Notes under the pieces: generated by a model
What the model was told of the DNA's origin: nothing
Seen by the model: only the letters and a program-made list of their open reading frames with translations
The model's database searches: none
DNA from: Heliopora coerulea
Taxonomy: Eukaryota > Cnidaria > Anthozoa > Scleralcyonacea > Helioporidae
DNA length: 64,000 bases
Assembly (NCBI GenBank): GCA_030142905.1
Contig: JASJOG010000015.1
Coordinates: forward strand, 3,408,501-3,472,500
Direction: 5' to 3'
Program-made: the position numbers and the translations under genes
In this document: piece by piece, positions 22,588-35,670 of the stretch
Numbering within the stretch: the first letter of the stretch is position 1
How the letters are laid out: every line of letters starts with the position of its first letter

Positions 22588-25500
22588 AAGTTAAACTATT
22601 ACGTCAAAACGAAACAACAGTTTTTAAAAGTATTTGTGAAACATTTAGTTTACCTTTGATAATCACCAGACGAAGTCATAAAGCAACTTCACTCAACGTA
22701 GGACTTACAACATCACTGAGCAAATACTTCAGACCAATCTTGAATGGAACTTATATCTTCTAGAAATACCAGAGAGCCTTGTGACCGGAAACAGGAGTGA
22801 ACACAACCATTAGTGTTCGAACGGAGAACATCACCGCAAAACACATTACACCACAATTGTTAGTAATGTTGTGGTCTAGTTGATCGCAGGATGATGTCAA
22901 ATGTATAATTTCCAGAAATGTTTTTCAAGTTGGGGACGGGAGCAAATTATTTCAGAATTTTTTTGCTTCTTCTGGAAACAGGAGTTGCGCCAGGGGGGCA
23001 AAGCGGACTACAACCCCCTGTCGGGGGAAAATTAGCAATCCGTGTGGAAATTTTCACTGATGAACACATATATTGTATAAACTATGAGTACTTGTTATTG
23101 ATTTAATCAAGAAAGATAATGGACTTGTCTTTTCTTCTCAAATCTAAAAGCAAACTGTTTCTAGTCAGCTGTGGCGACTATTCTTGCGAAAAAATAACAT
23201 GGTGTTTTCGACCTACAATATAAGGAAATTATAAAAGAGGCGTGGTCCTGGCCCCTCCTGTTTAGCCCTCTTGTCGGGGACAATAGCCCATGCGTCGGGG
23301 AATTCCTGACGCCACTCCCGTCTGGAAATTTTGTTTCGGTTGCGTTAAGAAGCGTTTTCAAAGCAAAGCTTTTGTAACAATGTATCCCTGCCGTCATGTT
23401 GCAGTTTGGCCAAGCCCTAGCTATTGAGCTTGCGAAAACTGTGGAAGGAAATTTTAAGAGCGAACAATCGAGACGAGTGTATATTTGGTCAAGTTTACTT
23501 AAGATTTAAATTGTATTTTCCTAAGTTCGTGTCAAAATTTCGTAACTTCCTTCTTTGAAGATGGAGTGACGTACACTCTTGGGTGTTTGTCCTTTGACAA
23601 AAGCTCGCCGGGCGGTATTTAATTTTAAATTTCATAAGTTGAGATTATTAAGTTACAGGTTAACTAGAAGCGTAACAATTTAAGTCGATGTCCGTGATGA
23701 TTTGCACAAGGAGCAAAAATATTCCTGAAAAAGGGACGTAGAAAACATTCCTGTTAAAAGAAGGCCGTGCGGTAGTTAATCTTAACAAGAAGTTATTTGA
23801 TAAGTTGAGATTTACAAATTGCAGTCTGGCAAGAAGAATAAGAATTTAAGTAGTTGTCCCGAAGCTGGATAACCGCTAATGTTAGGATTTTGTTCGTAGC
23901 TCTGACGCCGTGTTTTTAGTGACTAGGATGCGCGTGAAATCATTTTGCGTGGGAACAGCGATCGGAAATTTACATCTTAATTGGAAGTCGGCTTTCACTG
24001 GTTCAAAGACAAGAGTGGAAACAGGCTTAACGAGGAACAGGGAAAAAGATAACCACTAAAATTACTGTAGAATTTGTAAAAAAAATATTGTTTCTCTGTC
24101 CAAGAGAAAAAGTTAGCTCGTGATTCCAAATATATCGAGTGTTCTATTAGACGAGTTCACATCGTAAGCCATGGCTTTCATAGGAAACATATTGAATCTC
24201 TTGGTGCCGTCGTAAGAGAAATTTTTAAATGACCGTCAAAAGCTGATTGTCTTATTAGAAGTCGACAAGAGATTTGGTTGTACTTTGAGTGCGCTTTGGA
24301 GAAGGTATATTCTGCGAAGATTGTCTAGTCTTTCATGAACATGAGGCTTGCGGTTTAATGGATTTGAATTGTTACAGTACGATTACCTTTCTTGGATTAC
24401 CTGGTACCGTATGTATTGAGAGAGAGGAAGAGTTAACGACGAACATGCGATCTTTGTTTAACAAATCGAAAATTACTAAAGTGTCTCTGTGCTGTGTAAG
24501 CGAGAGTTTTCTGGTATTTCTCTGCTTTAAATGGTGTCATGAATATTTCTATCACAGTACAGAGACACGAAAGCTATTTTCGATTTGTTTTATAAAATAG
24601 CCAAGTTTTTGTTTTTTGAGTTTTCGTGACGTCATCCATGTCCTTGTACTCCAATATAAACGTAATAGATGTGTCTATTCTCTCAGAAAAAATAAGGATT
24701 GACCAATCAAAGCGTGCGTAGGACACGTGTTATTTTATAATAGATTTCATAATACATGTGTATCGTTCCCAATGGCAACACAATTTGGCCATAATGTTGG
24801 AAGAAGAAAATGTCTTGTTTTGACTGTGGTCGTTCTAATTTGGAAGAAGTTTCCGACAGCGAGTGTCCTGCAGGTTTTTCCCTACCGACTTAGTTTTTCC
24901 GACCGTTTTACTCAAAAGTGAAGGAGTTTGCCTCACTCGAAGCACTGCACGCCCTTGGTAGACATTCATCAAACTTACGAAGTGTGTCAGATACATGTCC
25001 CAGAGATTCACAAGCTCGACGTTGGGGTGTTGGTGTCACACTGGTAGTGCACGTGTCTCTCACCACCGTGACTAGGGTTCGATTCCGGCTCTGTCTAAGT
25101 CTGTGATTAAAGTTATCATGGTCAAAGTGAGAAGAGTATTGTCCAATTTGACTCTACTAAACATCGTAGGTTCTCTTCGAGTGCTTCGGTTTCCTCCTGG
25201 AGTAACACTGCACCACTGGCGAGAACAGCGCGGCCCCGTGTATGTCTGCGATTAAAACTACCTTTGTCACAAATGAAACGAGTGTTTCCCAGTTTGGCTC
25301 TTACCAAGCATTGCAGCTTTTCTCGGGTTACTCAGATTTCCTTCCGCAGTAACACTTGGACCCATGGAAGGTGGACGTTAAGGGAGAACAGCTTAGGTAG
25401 CTGATAGGGTTAAATAAAGACACCTAACATCTATAAGACACGCTGATCAGTTCAAATCTGTAAACGTAGCTTGCATTTGTACAGGCATAACGCTTTTTTT

Positions 25501-25689
25501 TTTAAATTTTAATTGTTTAATTTTTTTAACAAATGTAGTTTTTTAAACTTATCACTTTTCAAGTTACATGTTCAAACTGGTAGCTAGCTAGTTACAAGGT
25601 TGTTCAGCTTGTGTGACTAAGAAATCAATAGTAGAGAGTAAAGTAATAGGTATTAAAATAATCACGCAGGTGTTTATGAAAAATCCCGT

Positions 25690-25955
25690 GTGGTGATTGG
25701 CCAAAAAATTATGTGATAGACTCGATATTCACCTAGAGATTAAGGCTTAGAAGCAATATGGCGGCTTCTTTTGTAAAAGCTACCGAGGAGATTTTTTTAA
25801 CGTGCCGGTTCACTTCTTTCTTTCAAGTAATCTCCTGTGTAATTATACTAAAACAATTATTCGCCTGAGGCTCAGTGAATATTATTGAAATAATCCCTCG
25901 ACTTTGCTATGGGGATAACAATATTCACTTCGCCTTCGGCGATAATTTTTAAATA
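25690..25955. mobile_element. Dispersed non-coding repeat with ttattc...gataat ends (M4 copy)
   Basis: Orthologue of 10930-11200, with the last repeat bases slightly shortened (ggcgataattt). Confidence 0.6.
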
Positions 25956-26530
25956 TTAAGGAAAGTTAAAGGGTGGAAATATTGAAAAATTCGTGTCAAG
26001 GAAGAGACGAATATACGTTAAGAGAAATGATCAAATATTACCTTTACGTTAGGTAAATTAAACCTTAGAGTTTCTTTCGACAGTGAGCCTGTCTCAATGA
26101 TTACTATGTCAATGGTAATCAGAAGGTAATATTGAACGGTTTGATTTTCTTCCGAAACTCGGTTGATGATTTCCTGAGTTCAGAAGAGTTTGTCTGAGGT
26201 GAGCGATCACCCGATATGAGGCACTGACGAAAAGTTTGAAACACTGGTTAGTTCTTGTCAGTGCTATAAAAATAGAGATCTAGGTAGGCAGGTGTGAGTG
26301 GACGTAGAAAAAGTTTAAAGGTAGTAAAGTTTAAAGAACAAGGTATTGATGTTTCGAGCGAATTCCCTTACTCGGAGGTATCTTTCTCCGAGGAAGGCTG
26401 TGGCTTGAAACGTCTGTACCTTGTTATTCCGTTTCTTGTCGGTGATATTTGTGAATACAGTTTGGAAGCCGTAACACTGCTCACAATCAAAAAGTCGATC
26501 ATTTGCCCGGAAGGAAATTAAACATTTACT

Positions 26531-27589
26531 TTATGTAGATTGTTCAACGGAATATTTAGTGTCTACCGTTTGGAGGTCGATAGATTCGACTTTCCTCCGA
26601 ATTGCCGACGAAGCTGCTATTCCCCGTTTTATAGGATTAACGTGCCTCCAAATAGCTTCACGAATAGTTACGTTTCTGAAGCAGTAAAACAAAGGATTAA
26701 AAGTCGAGTTTAAGAGTGACAAGGTGTACGCGAATGGAAACAAGCCAAAGAAGTATACGGCGTTCACACCATGCATTTTTTCATAAACTAACGCAATGAT
26801 TGTAGGAAGATAGGCCGGAAACATAACCATCATCAGAAGAACAGCAGTTTTTACCAAGTAAGCCTCCTTCTTCAGGTCCCTTACATACGTGACGTTGTTT
26901 AGTTGTCGCGAATTGTTCTGGAATCTCCTTGTTAAATGTCTACAAATTTTAACATAAATACAAACGTTGGCGGCGAATAGGACAAGAATAATTCCAAAAG
27001 AGAACATCTGAAAAACTGTGAAATATTCGTGGAAAACCATTGCTAATATAACAAACGCTAACCAAACGGCCCAAACTACGCTAGCCACGATAGCTATGCG
27101 ATTTTTTGTGACTTTATTACGATGTTTAATTGGATGACACACAGCTAGGTATCGATCGATGCTCACAAGGGTTACAGTGAAGAAGGAGATTACTGTGAAA
27201 TAACCCCCAGAAGCCACCAATGCTACCCATAAAGTGCAGTTGCAAATACTGTACATTTCCATGATTTTTTCAGCAATAAGAAGTGGTTGGGTAACCAGCC
27301 CGACTGAGATGTCCGTGATAGCCAGTAGCATAAGCAAGAAATAGTGAGGGGTTCTCAAGGATGGCGTTTTGAAATAGATGATAAGAAACACGGTGTTTGC
27401 TAATAGAGTTATCAGAGCGGAGACCATATTTATTACGATGTGAAGAACATTCATTGCTACCATCCAATCCTCCATTGGTCCGCATGCGTAACGAGGTATT
27501 AAGCATTTAACCATATCGGTGGCATTATCTCCAGTGGAGCTAATGGTATCGTTTACTCCGGTCATTCTGACTTGCAGGTCATTCACCAA
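26531..27589 (-). CDS. Class A GPCR, M4 copy
   Basis: An intact single-exon receptor of 352 residues and closest relative of the M2 gene. It has sequons at N14 and N22, LAITD in TM2, SIDRYLAVC after TM3, short ECL2 without cysteine, AYLPT in TM6 and NPLFYCFRN at the end of TM7. The TM3 top reads CNCTLW, two cysteines close together. The C-tail ends YSVEQST; the M2 protein runs five residues further. Start and reading frame agree with M2, M3 and M5. Expect a plasma-membrane receptor of unknown ligand. Confidence 0.93.
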   Translation of the reverse strand: MVNDLQVRMTGVNDTISSTGDNATDMVKCLIPRYACGPMEDWMVAMNVLHIVINMVSALITLLANTVFLIIYFKTPSLRTPHYFLLMLLAITDISVGLVTQPLLIAEKIMEMYSICNCTLWVALVASGGYFTVISFFTVTLVSIDRYLAVCHPIKHRNKVTKNRIAIVASVVWAVWLAFVILAMVFHEYFTVFQMFSFGIILVLFAANVCIYVKICRHLTRRFQNNSRQLNNVTYVRDLKKEAYLVKTAVLLMMVMFPAYLPTIIALVYEKMHGVNAVYFFGLFPFAYTLSLLNSTFNPLFYCFRNVTIREAIWRHVNPIKRGIAASSAIRRKVESIDLQTVDTKYSVEQST

Positions 27590-27986
27590 CTCGAAGACTT
27601 GATGGTTAAGTTTGAGATTTAAATTACTGGCCCTGTACTGGATGTCATATGTTCCGTCTTAGGAGGCTCTGCTCCACTGTTTTTAAAATGTATGATGGAC
27701 GTAGCTGGCGGCAAAGATAAATGTAGTGTTTAACACAGGAAAGTAATAAAGTGAATTTCTGTGATGATTAGAACTATGCAATATATTTTAAGTTAGGAAT
27801 AATCACTCTACGTTCTACGACCATCAAATATATTAAAAAAATTGTGAGTGGCGTTCATCAGAGGTGGAATACAATCATCCACATTCCCGCTCAAACATCC
27901 CCGGGTAGAGCGAAATGAAAATTAAGTTTGTCATTGGAAGAGGTTTGTCGCCATCGGAGCTTGTTCTCGAGATATTTGTAGATTTT

Positions 27987-28154
27987 AACGCTACTCGAAG
28001 TGAAACGAACCCATACCGGGTAAGTAGAGAAAAACACTACTTGACTGCAACTGCATGGAATTCGAACCCGCAACTTTTGAATCCCAGCCGCGGTCAAGTA
28101 GAGTTTTTTTTTCTAATTGCTCGGTATGGGTTCGTCTCACTTAGAGTAGCGTTG
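27987..28154. repeat. tRNA-like foldback upstream of M4 GPCR
   Basis: Counterpart of 13261-13427 and 19947-20110; core gaattcgaacccgcaac at about 28059. Confidence 0.6.
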
Positions 28155-28749
28155 ATATCCTTGTCTTTCACCCAACTACATAGTTCCATACAATTATTCG
28201 TACATTTATTTTATATGTTAACGAAGTAGTCTGTGAGGTCACTTACGTACGTAGTCACTGGACCCAAATGTGTGATAACAGTTTGTTTATTTTTTTAACT
28301 GGAGTTCAATGTTTGTACTCGAAACATAGCATTTAGAAAGGCAAGCATTTGAACTGGGCGTATTACCCCAACGTCGCGGGACTTTAGATTTCGATCTCAA
28401 AAATAGGTTCTTAGCCAAAACTAACTCGCCTTTTTTAATATTACATTAGTATCTGTGGAAGATATTTTTCTCAACAAAATTGCTCTGGCCGATTGATGCA
28501 CAGACGTAATCCGTCACAACTGCAAGGTGTGTATGAATGTAGATCCGTCGGATGTGTTCACTTTAATTTTTTCATTTCTTATTCCGACTCGATTCTGTTT
28601 AAAAACCACATTTGTTTTTCTATTCAGGACCTGTTTTTGTGAGGATATATTTTTAGTAGAGAAATAACCAAGAAAATAGCCTGCATTAGTGCCATTGATC
28701 ACTTCTCAACACTGTTCAACTTCAAGTGAAATCCTGTAAACATAGCCTT

Positions 28750-28915
28750 AGTCTGTGTGTGAATGATTTATTCGCCACGATTGTTGCACGGTTCTTATAA
28801 AACAAGTTATAATCATCTTAATCTTATAAGATTTTAATTATCTTTTAAGATAACTAAAACTTGTTTTACAAGAGCCGTGTGACAATCGTGGCGAACAAAT
28901 CATTCACACACAGAT
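28750..28915. repeat. Long palindrome, b-type monomer (M4 copy)
   Basis: Orthologue of 14028-14191, with similar arms and an AT-rich centre. Confidence 0.8.
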
Positions 28916-31132
28916 CGACTGAGCACGTCCACCTTTAGCAAGCAGAAACCGTTGTTTTTGCTTGACGTTGTTTAGGATCAGAGTCAAGATTTAACGGAAC
29001 CTAGGCTTGTTGTTTTCGTCGAACCTAACCTAACGAGCGAAAGTCCACTGAAATCAGCTGAGTGGAATTGAGCCGTCACATTCATGATTAAAATATTTCG
29101 AAAGCTATTCCGAGACTGGAAAAACGAGTGCGTAGTCTGGTGCGTAGTTTTCCCGATGTACTTTTCATTGATCCTGTTGGGTGAATGGTTCTCAACCTTT
29201 TTTGGATGAACGCCGAAATGCCTCGTACTAAAAGATCTTGCCGCCCCCTGACTGAGAACAATCGGTCCTGGTTGTATGGCCGCACCTGCGCCCAAACCTT
29301 GAGCAATAATGAAATGAATAACTGTAATATATAGTTATTCAGCTCTGTATTGCCGAGTTAGTCATCGTTAGATTTGGACACTAAATGACTTCTAGAAACT
29401 TAACAATGCTGTGGTGGTGAATGATTGATAAGCGCTAACCATTTGCATCGTAACGATTCCTTTCTGCTCCCTTGCTTCCTTCGTCTCCTGACGTTCTCTG
29501 AATGAGACACGTTCCGTATATAGTTCTCAAACTCATTAATAATTCGTGAATTACAGTAGCCAATCCATGAAAGTATACTACATCACACGCATGCATTATG
29601 ATCCTCAATAAAAACCTGTTGGAAAATCTCTAGTGATCTGGATAACTTCTTAATTAACATATGCAAAGCAGTGAAACGGACGAGCAATAAATCATTGCGA
29701 ATACTCGTTTGAGAAGCTCTAGTTCAAACACTCGTTTATCGTGTTTCATCAGTGGACTCAAAATACTGGGAAACAACAAAAGCTCGGTGCTCCGCTCTCG
29801 GTTTTCATTATTTCCTCGAGTTTGGTATCCCTGATGAAACAGTCAAACTCGTGTTTGACCTATTACCTGCATCGTGTTACCTTGCTTTAAACTACTCTTG
29901 GGACCACAAGTTATAAATTTCTTTTGTTTTGAATGACGTAAGAACACGTTGTAGACGAAGCCGTAGTGCTCGTTAAAACGCCCTAATAGTGAAGATCGAC
30001 TGCTGTCACCGAAGTGTCAAACAGTTTTGTGTGTTTCTGTTCTTAGTTCCTGCAGCAAAGTCGATTGGCTATTAAGTTTCAATTGAAAGCGAAGGTTTCT
30101 TAGAATTTCAATGTTTAATAATCCGAATCCAAAATGTAATGTAAACGCGAGACCTTTAAGTTGAATTATTACGTTAAAACCAAAGAACAATTTTTAAAAG
30201 TATTTGTGAAACGTTTAGTTTACCTTTGAAAATCACTGGACGGCGTCAGAATGTACCTTCACTTACCGTAGCACTTACAATATCACTGACCATCTACAAC
30301 AGAGCAACTTTGACTAGTATTTATATCTTCTAGAAATGTCAGAGAGCCTTGTGACCGGAAACAGGAGTGAATACAACCATTTGAATTTTGGAACGTCAAA
30401 CACTACCGCAAAACATATCACACCACAATTGTTAGCGATGTTGCGGTCTAATTGATCGCATAATCATATAAACGTATACTATTAGTAAAATGCTTTCCAA
30501 GTTTCTGGCGGAAGAAAAGTGTTTCCAAATTTTTCAGGAAGATTTTTGTTCTTTCCGCAAATAACGTTTCGTTAAAAGTTGGAAACACTTTTAAAAGGAG
30601 GTTTCCGCAACAATATATCCCTGCCGTCATAATGCACTCTAGCCAAGATTAAGCATGCAAAAACTGTGGAAAAAAATTTTAAGAGGGAGATAGAGGGAGT
30701 CCATAATTGGTGAAGTTTACTTAAGATTTCTTTTGTATTTTCCGAAGTTCTTGTTACAATATCCTAAGAGAACTTCCTGTTTTGAAGAAAGGGTGAAGTA
30801 CACTTTATGTTTGTCTTTTGTCAAAAGCAGGCCGGGTCGTATTTAATCTCATATTTCGTGAGTTGAGATTTATAAATTACAGTTTAACAATAAGCATAAC
30901 TATTAAAGTAAATGATGATTTGCAAAAGTAGCAAAAATGTCCCTGAAAAAGGAACAAGGAAACAAGCAAGATAAAAAAAGGAATAAGCAATAAATCCAAC
31001 CAAAAACGTCATAACGAAGCAAGCGGGGAGCCAGGTGGGAATCGTAACCTTAGAATAAATATAAGTGTCCAGTACATCACACATAATAAAGCCATAATGA
31101 GGTGAAAATAAATTTCATTAAGTGAACTGAGG

Positions 31133-31178
31133 TTTCGCTGCGTCACGTAGCATCAGAATATGGATAATATTATAGAAG
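31133..31178 (-). other. Decayed hammerhead-like motif (M5)
   Basis: Sister of the motif at 16305-16350; it has the same lost core bases, so the decay predates the split of M3 and M5. Confidence 0.4.
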
Positions 31179-31832
31179 TCCAGGGTTTTCCCTTACGGGC
31201 AAATGCGCGTCCCTGACGCACATTTTGGTCGAAAAATATAAAAAGGACGCAGAAGTGGCAGGTGAACGGGTCCTCTGGGACGCACAAGTTTGTCTTTGTA
31301 GTTAACGTATAATTTAAGCGGACTGAAATAATCCTTGTTACAGGATAAAAGAAAAGCAATTGAATTTAATCCTGTCTCGTGAATCGTTTATTAATACAAT
31401 CTAAACTTTTTTCTTGCTTTCAAATGGCCCTTCAGTTGTGTGAATGAGTTGAGATGAGAAACGCGTTGGACAGCATCTTTGATTTCAAGGTTGTAGAAAA
31501 GACTGGGGAGTGATTTGAAACTTGCGCTGAAACAATATGGCGGAAAGAATAAAACGTCAGGATTGCCACTTTTCTTCCTTGGACCGTCAATTTGAGGTAA
31601 AAGGGGTCCTGAAGACTCCCAAGAGGACAATGTGAGGGAAAACCCGGGAAGTAATATACCACAGGATGTTCATAAGATGGAAATGAAACAACGAATGAGG
31701 AATGCAGCCAAGATAGTCGTTGAAAGGAATTAAGAGGATTAAAAACACGAAGGTAGAATTTTAAAAATCATAGCCAGCGATACGGCAAGAATAATCAATC
31801 GAGTTCATCCAACTGTTGTTAACTATGTCAGA

Positions 31833-32453
31833 CCCTGTACACAAGTATCCGTTTTCGTTTGAAAATGCAGTTTTTTTGTCTCCGTTTTCAAAAATATTTC
31901 CGTCCACATGATAGCGTTTTCGAATCGTTTTCGCCCGTCCACACGAACACAGATTCATGATTTGAAAACAATAACAGCCTACATGGGGTGAAAAATTATT
32001 CCTCCAAGGACTTGCATGTCTTAGTCTGTATTCTTCCGCTGTCAGGACGTTTCAAAGAGGCTGTCGCGATCGGGACACAAAGTAACTTGATAATGTTGAG
32101 CCTCCTCGTCACGTAGTCAGCTCGAACGTGCAGCAAAACTAGATTGATTTGAAGACACGCTAAAAGGCTTAAAAAAAGCCCAAGGAAAAACGGCACAAAA
32201 GTGATACGTCCGTCCGCCATCTTAAATCTCGAGTGGTATACAATACCTTGACGTTGGCGTTTTTTAAAAGTTCCGTTTTTAGCCGTCCTGACGAGAATAG
32301 GAAAACGAAGTTTTCCAAAATTTTCACTCTGGGAAGCGTTTTTGAAAAGTTCCGTTTTCGGTAACGGTTTTCGACGGATACCTTTGGACGGGATGACAAT
32401 CCGCAAAGAAAAATCTCCGTTTTCAAACGAAAATAGATAGGTGTGGACGGGAC
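31833..32453. mobile_element. Non-autonomous TIR element (M5 copy)
   Basis: Orthologue of 1932-2555, with the same imperfect terminal inverted repeats. It is missing from M3. Confidence 0.55.
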
Positions 32454-32684
32454 CTCAGAATGCTATTTGAAATGGAAACAAAGAACAGTCTTTGTGACCC
32501 GAAAGTGACCCGAAAATACTCGGTAAAATCCAGTTTCTGCTGACAGTTTCAAAAAGTGTGAAACAAATAAAACATTTCTCTTTTTTTCATAACAAAAGTT
32601 ACATTTCAGATGTCTCCCGCAATAATGTCATCTATGAGGATACCTGCCAGGGTTGTGAGTCAACTTGAAGAGTGAATTTCATAA

Positions 32685-32920
32685 CGTACACTGCTAGGTC
32701 AGCTAGTATGAACGAAGTTGAATTGAAGGGGATGCGAAATGGAGTCTGGTTTTCTTCGCCGCTGCTCTTCCAGTTGAACTATGGAGTAAGCTGGGAACAG
32801 TGTGCTCTTTTAATCCTTTTTAAGAGCAGGGGAGATCCTCGAGACAACAAAATTTATACGAGAGGACGTGCAGTGCTTCGATTTTATTTCAGGATCATTC
32901 TTCCGGTAACATGAAGAGTA
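32685..32920 (-). mobile_element. Degenerate tRNA-derived SINE (family A, M5 copy)
   Basis: Orthologue of 2850-3065, slightly better preserved: tRNA-like remnant at 32720-32790 and body words gagacaac, cgtgcagtgcttcga and tttcaggatcat. Confidence 0.6.
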
Positions 32921-34564
32921 AAAAACGTTTTGACGCCATTACTGACCAATTGTTACGGTGCTGAACATCCTAAATTAAATTGTGGGTTTGATGTACGAGA
33001 TTACCGTTGTCAACCAATAGACGGAACTGAGCCCGTATAGCATCTAGTTTTGACGCGGAAGACTTTGTGATAACACTTCCGACCTGAATGAAACTTACCA
33101 CAGCATGCCTTGTAAATGCCATAAAAGTCGGCCACTCATATTGCACAACATCTATGAATAATTGGACTTAAGATCGAAGCTTTTATGCGAAGTAGTGTAA
33201 TACTGTGTGATATAAAACACGCACATCAAAACTTTAATCTCAACAAGTCGCGTTCCTTCTCACAAGGTACAGTTCATGCTTCAGTTCGCTTTCGGTTTTC
33301 ATACGTCATACGAACGGTTGGAAATCAAGTATCAATGCTTACGCCAACAATGCATTGTTGAACATTACTTTACCAACATAGTTCAACATATCGTTGTTTG
33401 GGAAATGTTGAGACGTGTCGAGCACAGTAGAGTGTAGTCGTCTACGTGTTGTTAAAAATTTACTGACAGGCAGCTCGTTGAACAGTAGTGAGCACGTCCC
33501 TGTTTTCTTGAAGTTTCTGCCGCCAGCCCACCAATAAATAATTGATTATCAAATGTAGTTGTCTGTCGTGGGTGTTGAAATTACTGATAAATCATTTTGT
33601 TTATCTTTGAAAATCCCTGGAAGTAATTGTAAAAGCTCTCCCATGAGTACAGGACTTTATCCCTGAAGAAATGCAATAATCGAAATGTGAAACCAAATTT
33701 AAGTGAAACGTGTATAATATCTTCCACAAGAAATGCAGTAAGACACGGCAGGAACTAATGTCTTTATCTCCAGATGACCCATTTGAGTGTTGAATTTTGG
33801 GCGGAGTATCGTTGTCATAGAATTTTTGATCCGTGCAGATCTGTGATTAAAGCTACCTAAGTCAGATGTGAGAAGAATTTTGTCCGGTTTCTTCCTGCAG
33901 TAACACTGGACCCGTGAGGAGTGTCCCTTACTGGACCTCTATGGAGAAGTGGTTAGCTAACTGGCAGGGTTGTCCAGTATAAACAGAGAATGTTTAGCTG
34001 ACTGACTTTGGTGTCGGAACTGTGAACAAAAATAAGCATAACTGTTTGACTCTTCGATGACAATAGAAGACCTTCAGTTATTCGGGCGTTTTAAAAAGCA
34101 CCGTGGCTACGGCTGGAACGTGTTTTTACAATAGAGTTTTTCACTTTTTCAGTTTGATTTTTTATTTTTTAAATAAAAACACTTTAAGCATATAATAGAC
34201 ACTGATCAGTTCACGTAAATGTAGCTCGGACATGTGCTAGTATAATGTGTTTTCTTTTTTTTCCCCAATTTTAGTTTTATCTGTGCTATAAAAGAAATGG
34301 AGCTCCGCTGAGGCAATTCTGAGTCCACGTACAAGACATTTCAAATTAGGACTCTGCCACTAAACAAAAGAACAAGGTACTGATGTTTCAAGCGAATGCC
34401 CTTAATCAGGGGTATCTGTCTCCGAGGAACGGCTTTCACTTGAGACGTCTGTACCTTGTTATTTCGTTTCTTGTTAGTGATATTTGTGAATACAGTTCGG
34501 AAACGGTAAGCCTACTGACATACAAAAACTCGATCATTTGCGGGGTGGCCTTTTAACATTTACT

Positions 34565-35626
34565 TTATGTAGACTGCTCAGCGGAATATTTACTTGCTGC
34601 CGTTTGGAGGTCAATGGATTTGACTTTCCTCAGAGTTAGCGACGAAGCTGGTATTCCCCGTCTCCTGGAATTAACGCGCTTCCTAATAGCTTCACGAATA
34701 GTTGCGCTTCTGAAGCAGTACAACAAAGGATTAAAAGTCGAGTTTAAGAGTAACAAGGTTTACGTGAATGGTAAGAAGCCAAAGAAGTATACGGCGTTCA
34801 CACCCTGCATTGCTTCGTAAACTAACGCAATGATTGTAGGAAGATAGGCCAGAAACATAACCGTCATCAGAAGAACAGCAGTTTTTACCAACTAAGCCTC
34901 TTTCTTCAGGTCCCTTACACGCGTGACGTTGTTTAGTTGTCTCGAATTGTTCTGGAATCTCCTTCGAGCAAATCTTGTATAAATTTTAACATATATACAA
35001 ACCTTGGCGGCGAATAGGACAAGAATCATTCCAAGCACGAACATCTCAAAAACTGTGATGTATTCGTGGAAAACCACTCCTAGTATAACGAACGTTAACC
35101 AAACGGCCCAAGCTGCGCTAGCCACGATAGCTATGCGACTTTATGTGACTTCGTTACGATGTTTAATTGGATAACACACAGCTAGGTATCGATCGATGCT
35201 CACAAGGGTTACAGTGAAGAAGGAGATTCCTGTGAAATAAACCGCCGAAACTTGCATTACTACCCATAATGTGGGGTTGTAAATACTGTATATTTCCCTG
35301 ATTTTTAGAGCGATAAAAAGTGGTTGGGTAACCAGCCCGACTGAGATGTCCGTGATAGCCAGAAGCATAAGCAGAAAGTAATGAGGGGTTCTCAAGGATG
35401 GCGTTTTGAAATAGATGATAAGAAACACGGTGTTTGCTAATAGGGTTATCAGAGCGGAGACCATATTTATTACGATGTGAAGAACATTCATTGCCACCAT
35501 CCAATCCTCCATTGGTCCGCATGCGTAACGAGGTTTTAGGCATTTAACCATATCGATGTGATTATCTCCAGTAGAGCTAATGGTATCGTTTACTTCGGTC
35601 ATGCTGACTTGGGGGTCATTCACCAA
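34565..35626 (-). pseudogene. Class A GPCR pseudogene with three nonsense codons (M5 receptor)
   Basis: Full-length counterpart of the M3 receptor, about 353 codons, colinear and without frameshift. The three open segments lie in one frame and are cut by stops at 35141-35143 (AAA to TAA in the second intracellular loop), 34892-34894 (TAC to TAG before TM6) and 34760-34762 (TAC to TAA in TM7). Each is a single-base change compared with the other copies. The absence of indels points to recent loss, or to base errors if the assembly is poor here. The C-tail (ending YSAEQST) is intact. No full receptor can be made. Confidence 0.93.
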
Positions 35627-35670
35627 CTCGAAGACTTGATGGTTAAGTTTGAGATTTACATTACTGGCCC

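Larger units (their letters stand above)
20936..29328. repeat. Tandem segmental duplication monomer M4 (b-type)
   Basis: Sister of M2 at an offset of about 14.7-15.2 kb. Its first 100 bp keep the monomer start that is deleted in M2. It lacks the M2 LINE insertion and carries shorter GGTT repeats. The only convincing gene is the GPCR at 26531-27589. The frame at 24289-24600 is broken in M2, so I do not call it. Confidence 0.85.
29329..35670. repeat. Tandem segmental duplication monomer M5 (a-type)
   Basis: This monomer aligns with M1 and M3 up to just upstream of the GPCR start. At 35668-35671 it jumps to b-type sequence equivalent to about 8195 in M2. The joint shows only a few shared bases (ccctt). 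It has no genes besides the dead receptor. Confidence 0.85.

Noticed and set aside
24289..24600. 103-residue open frame in M4
   Set aside because: The orthologous M2 stretch is broken by indels and stops; no signal or domain.
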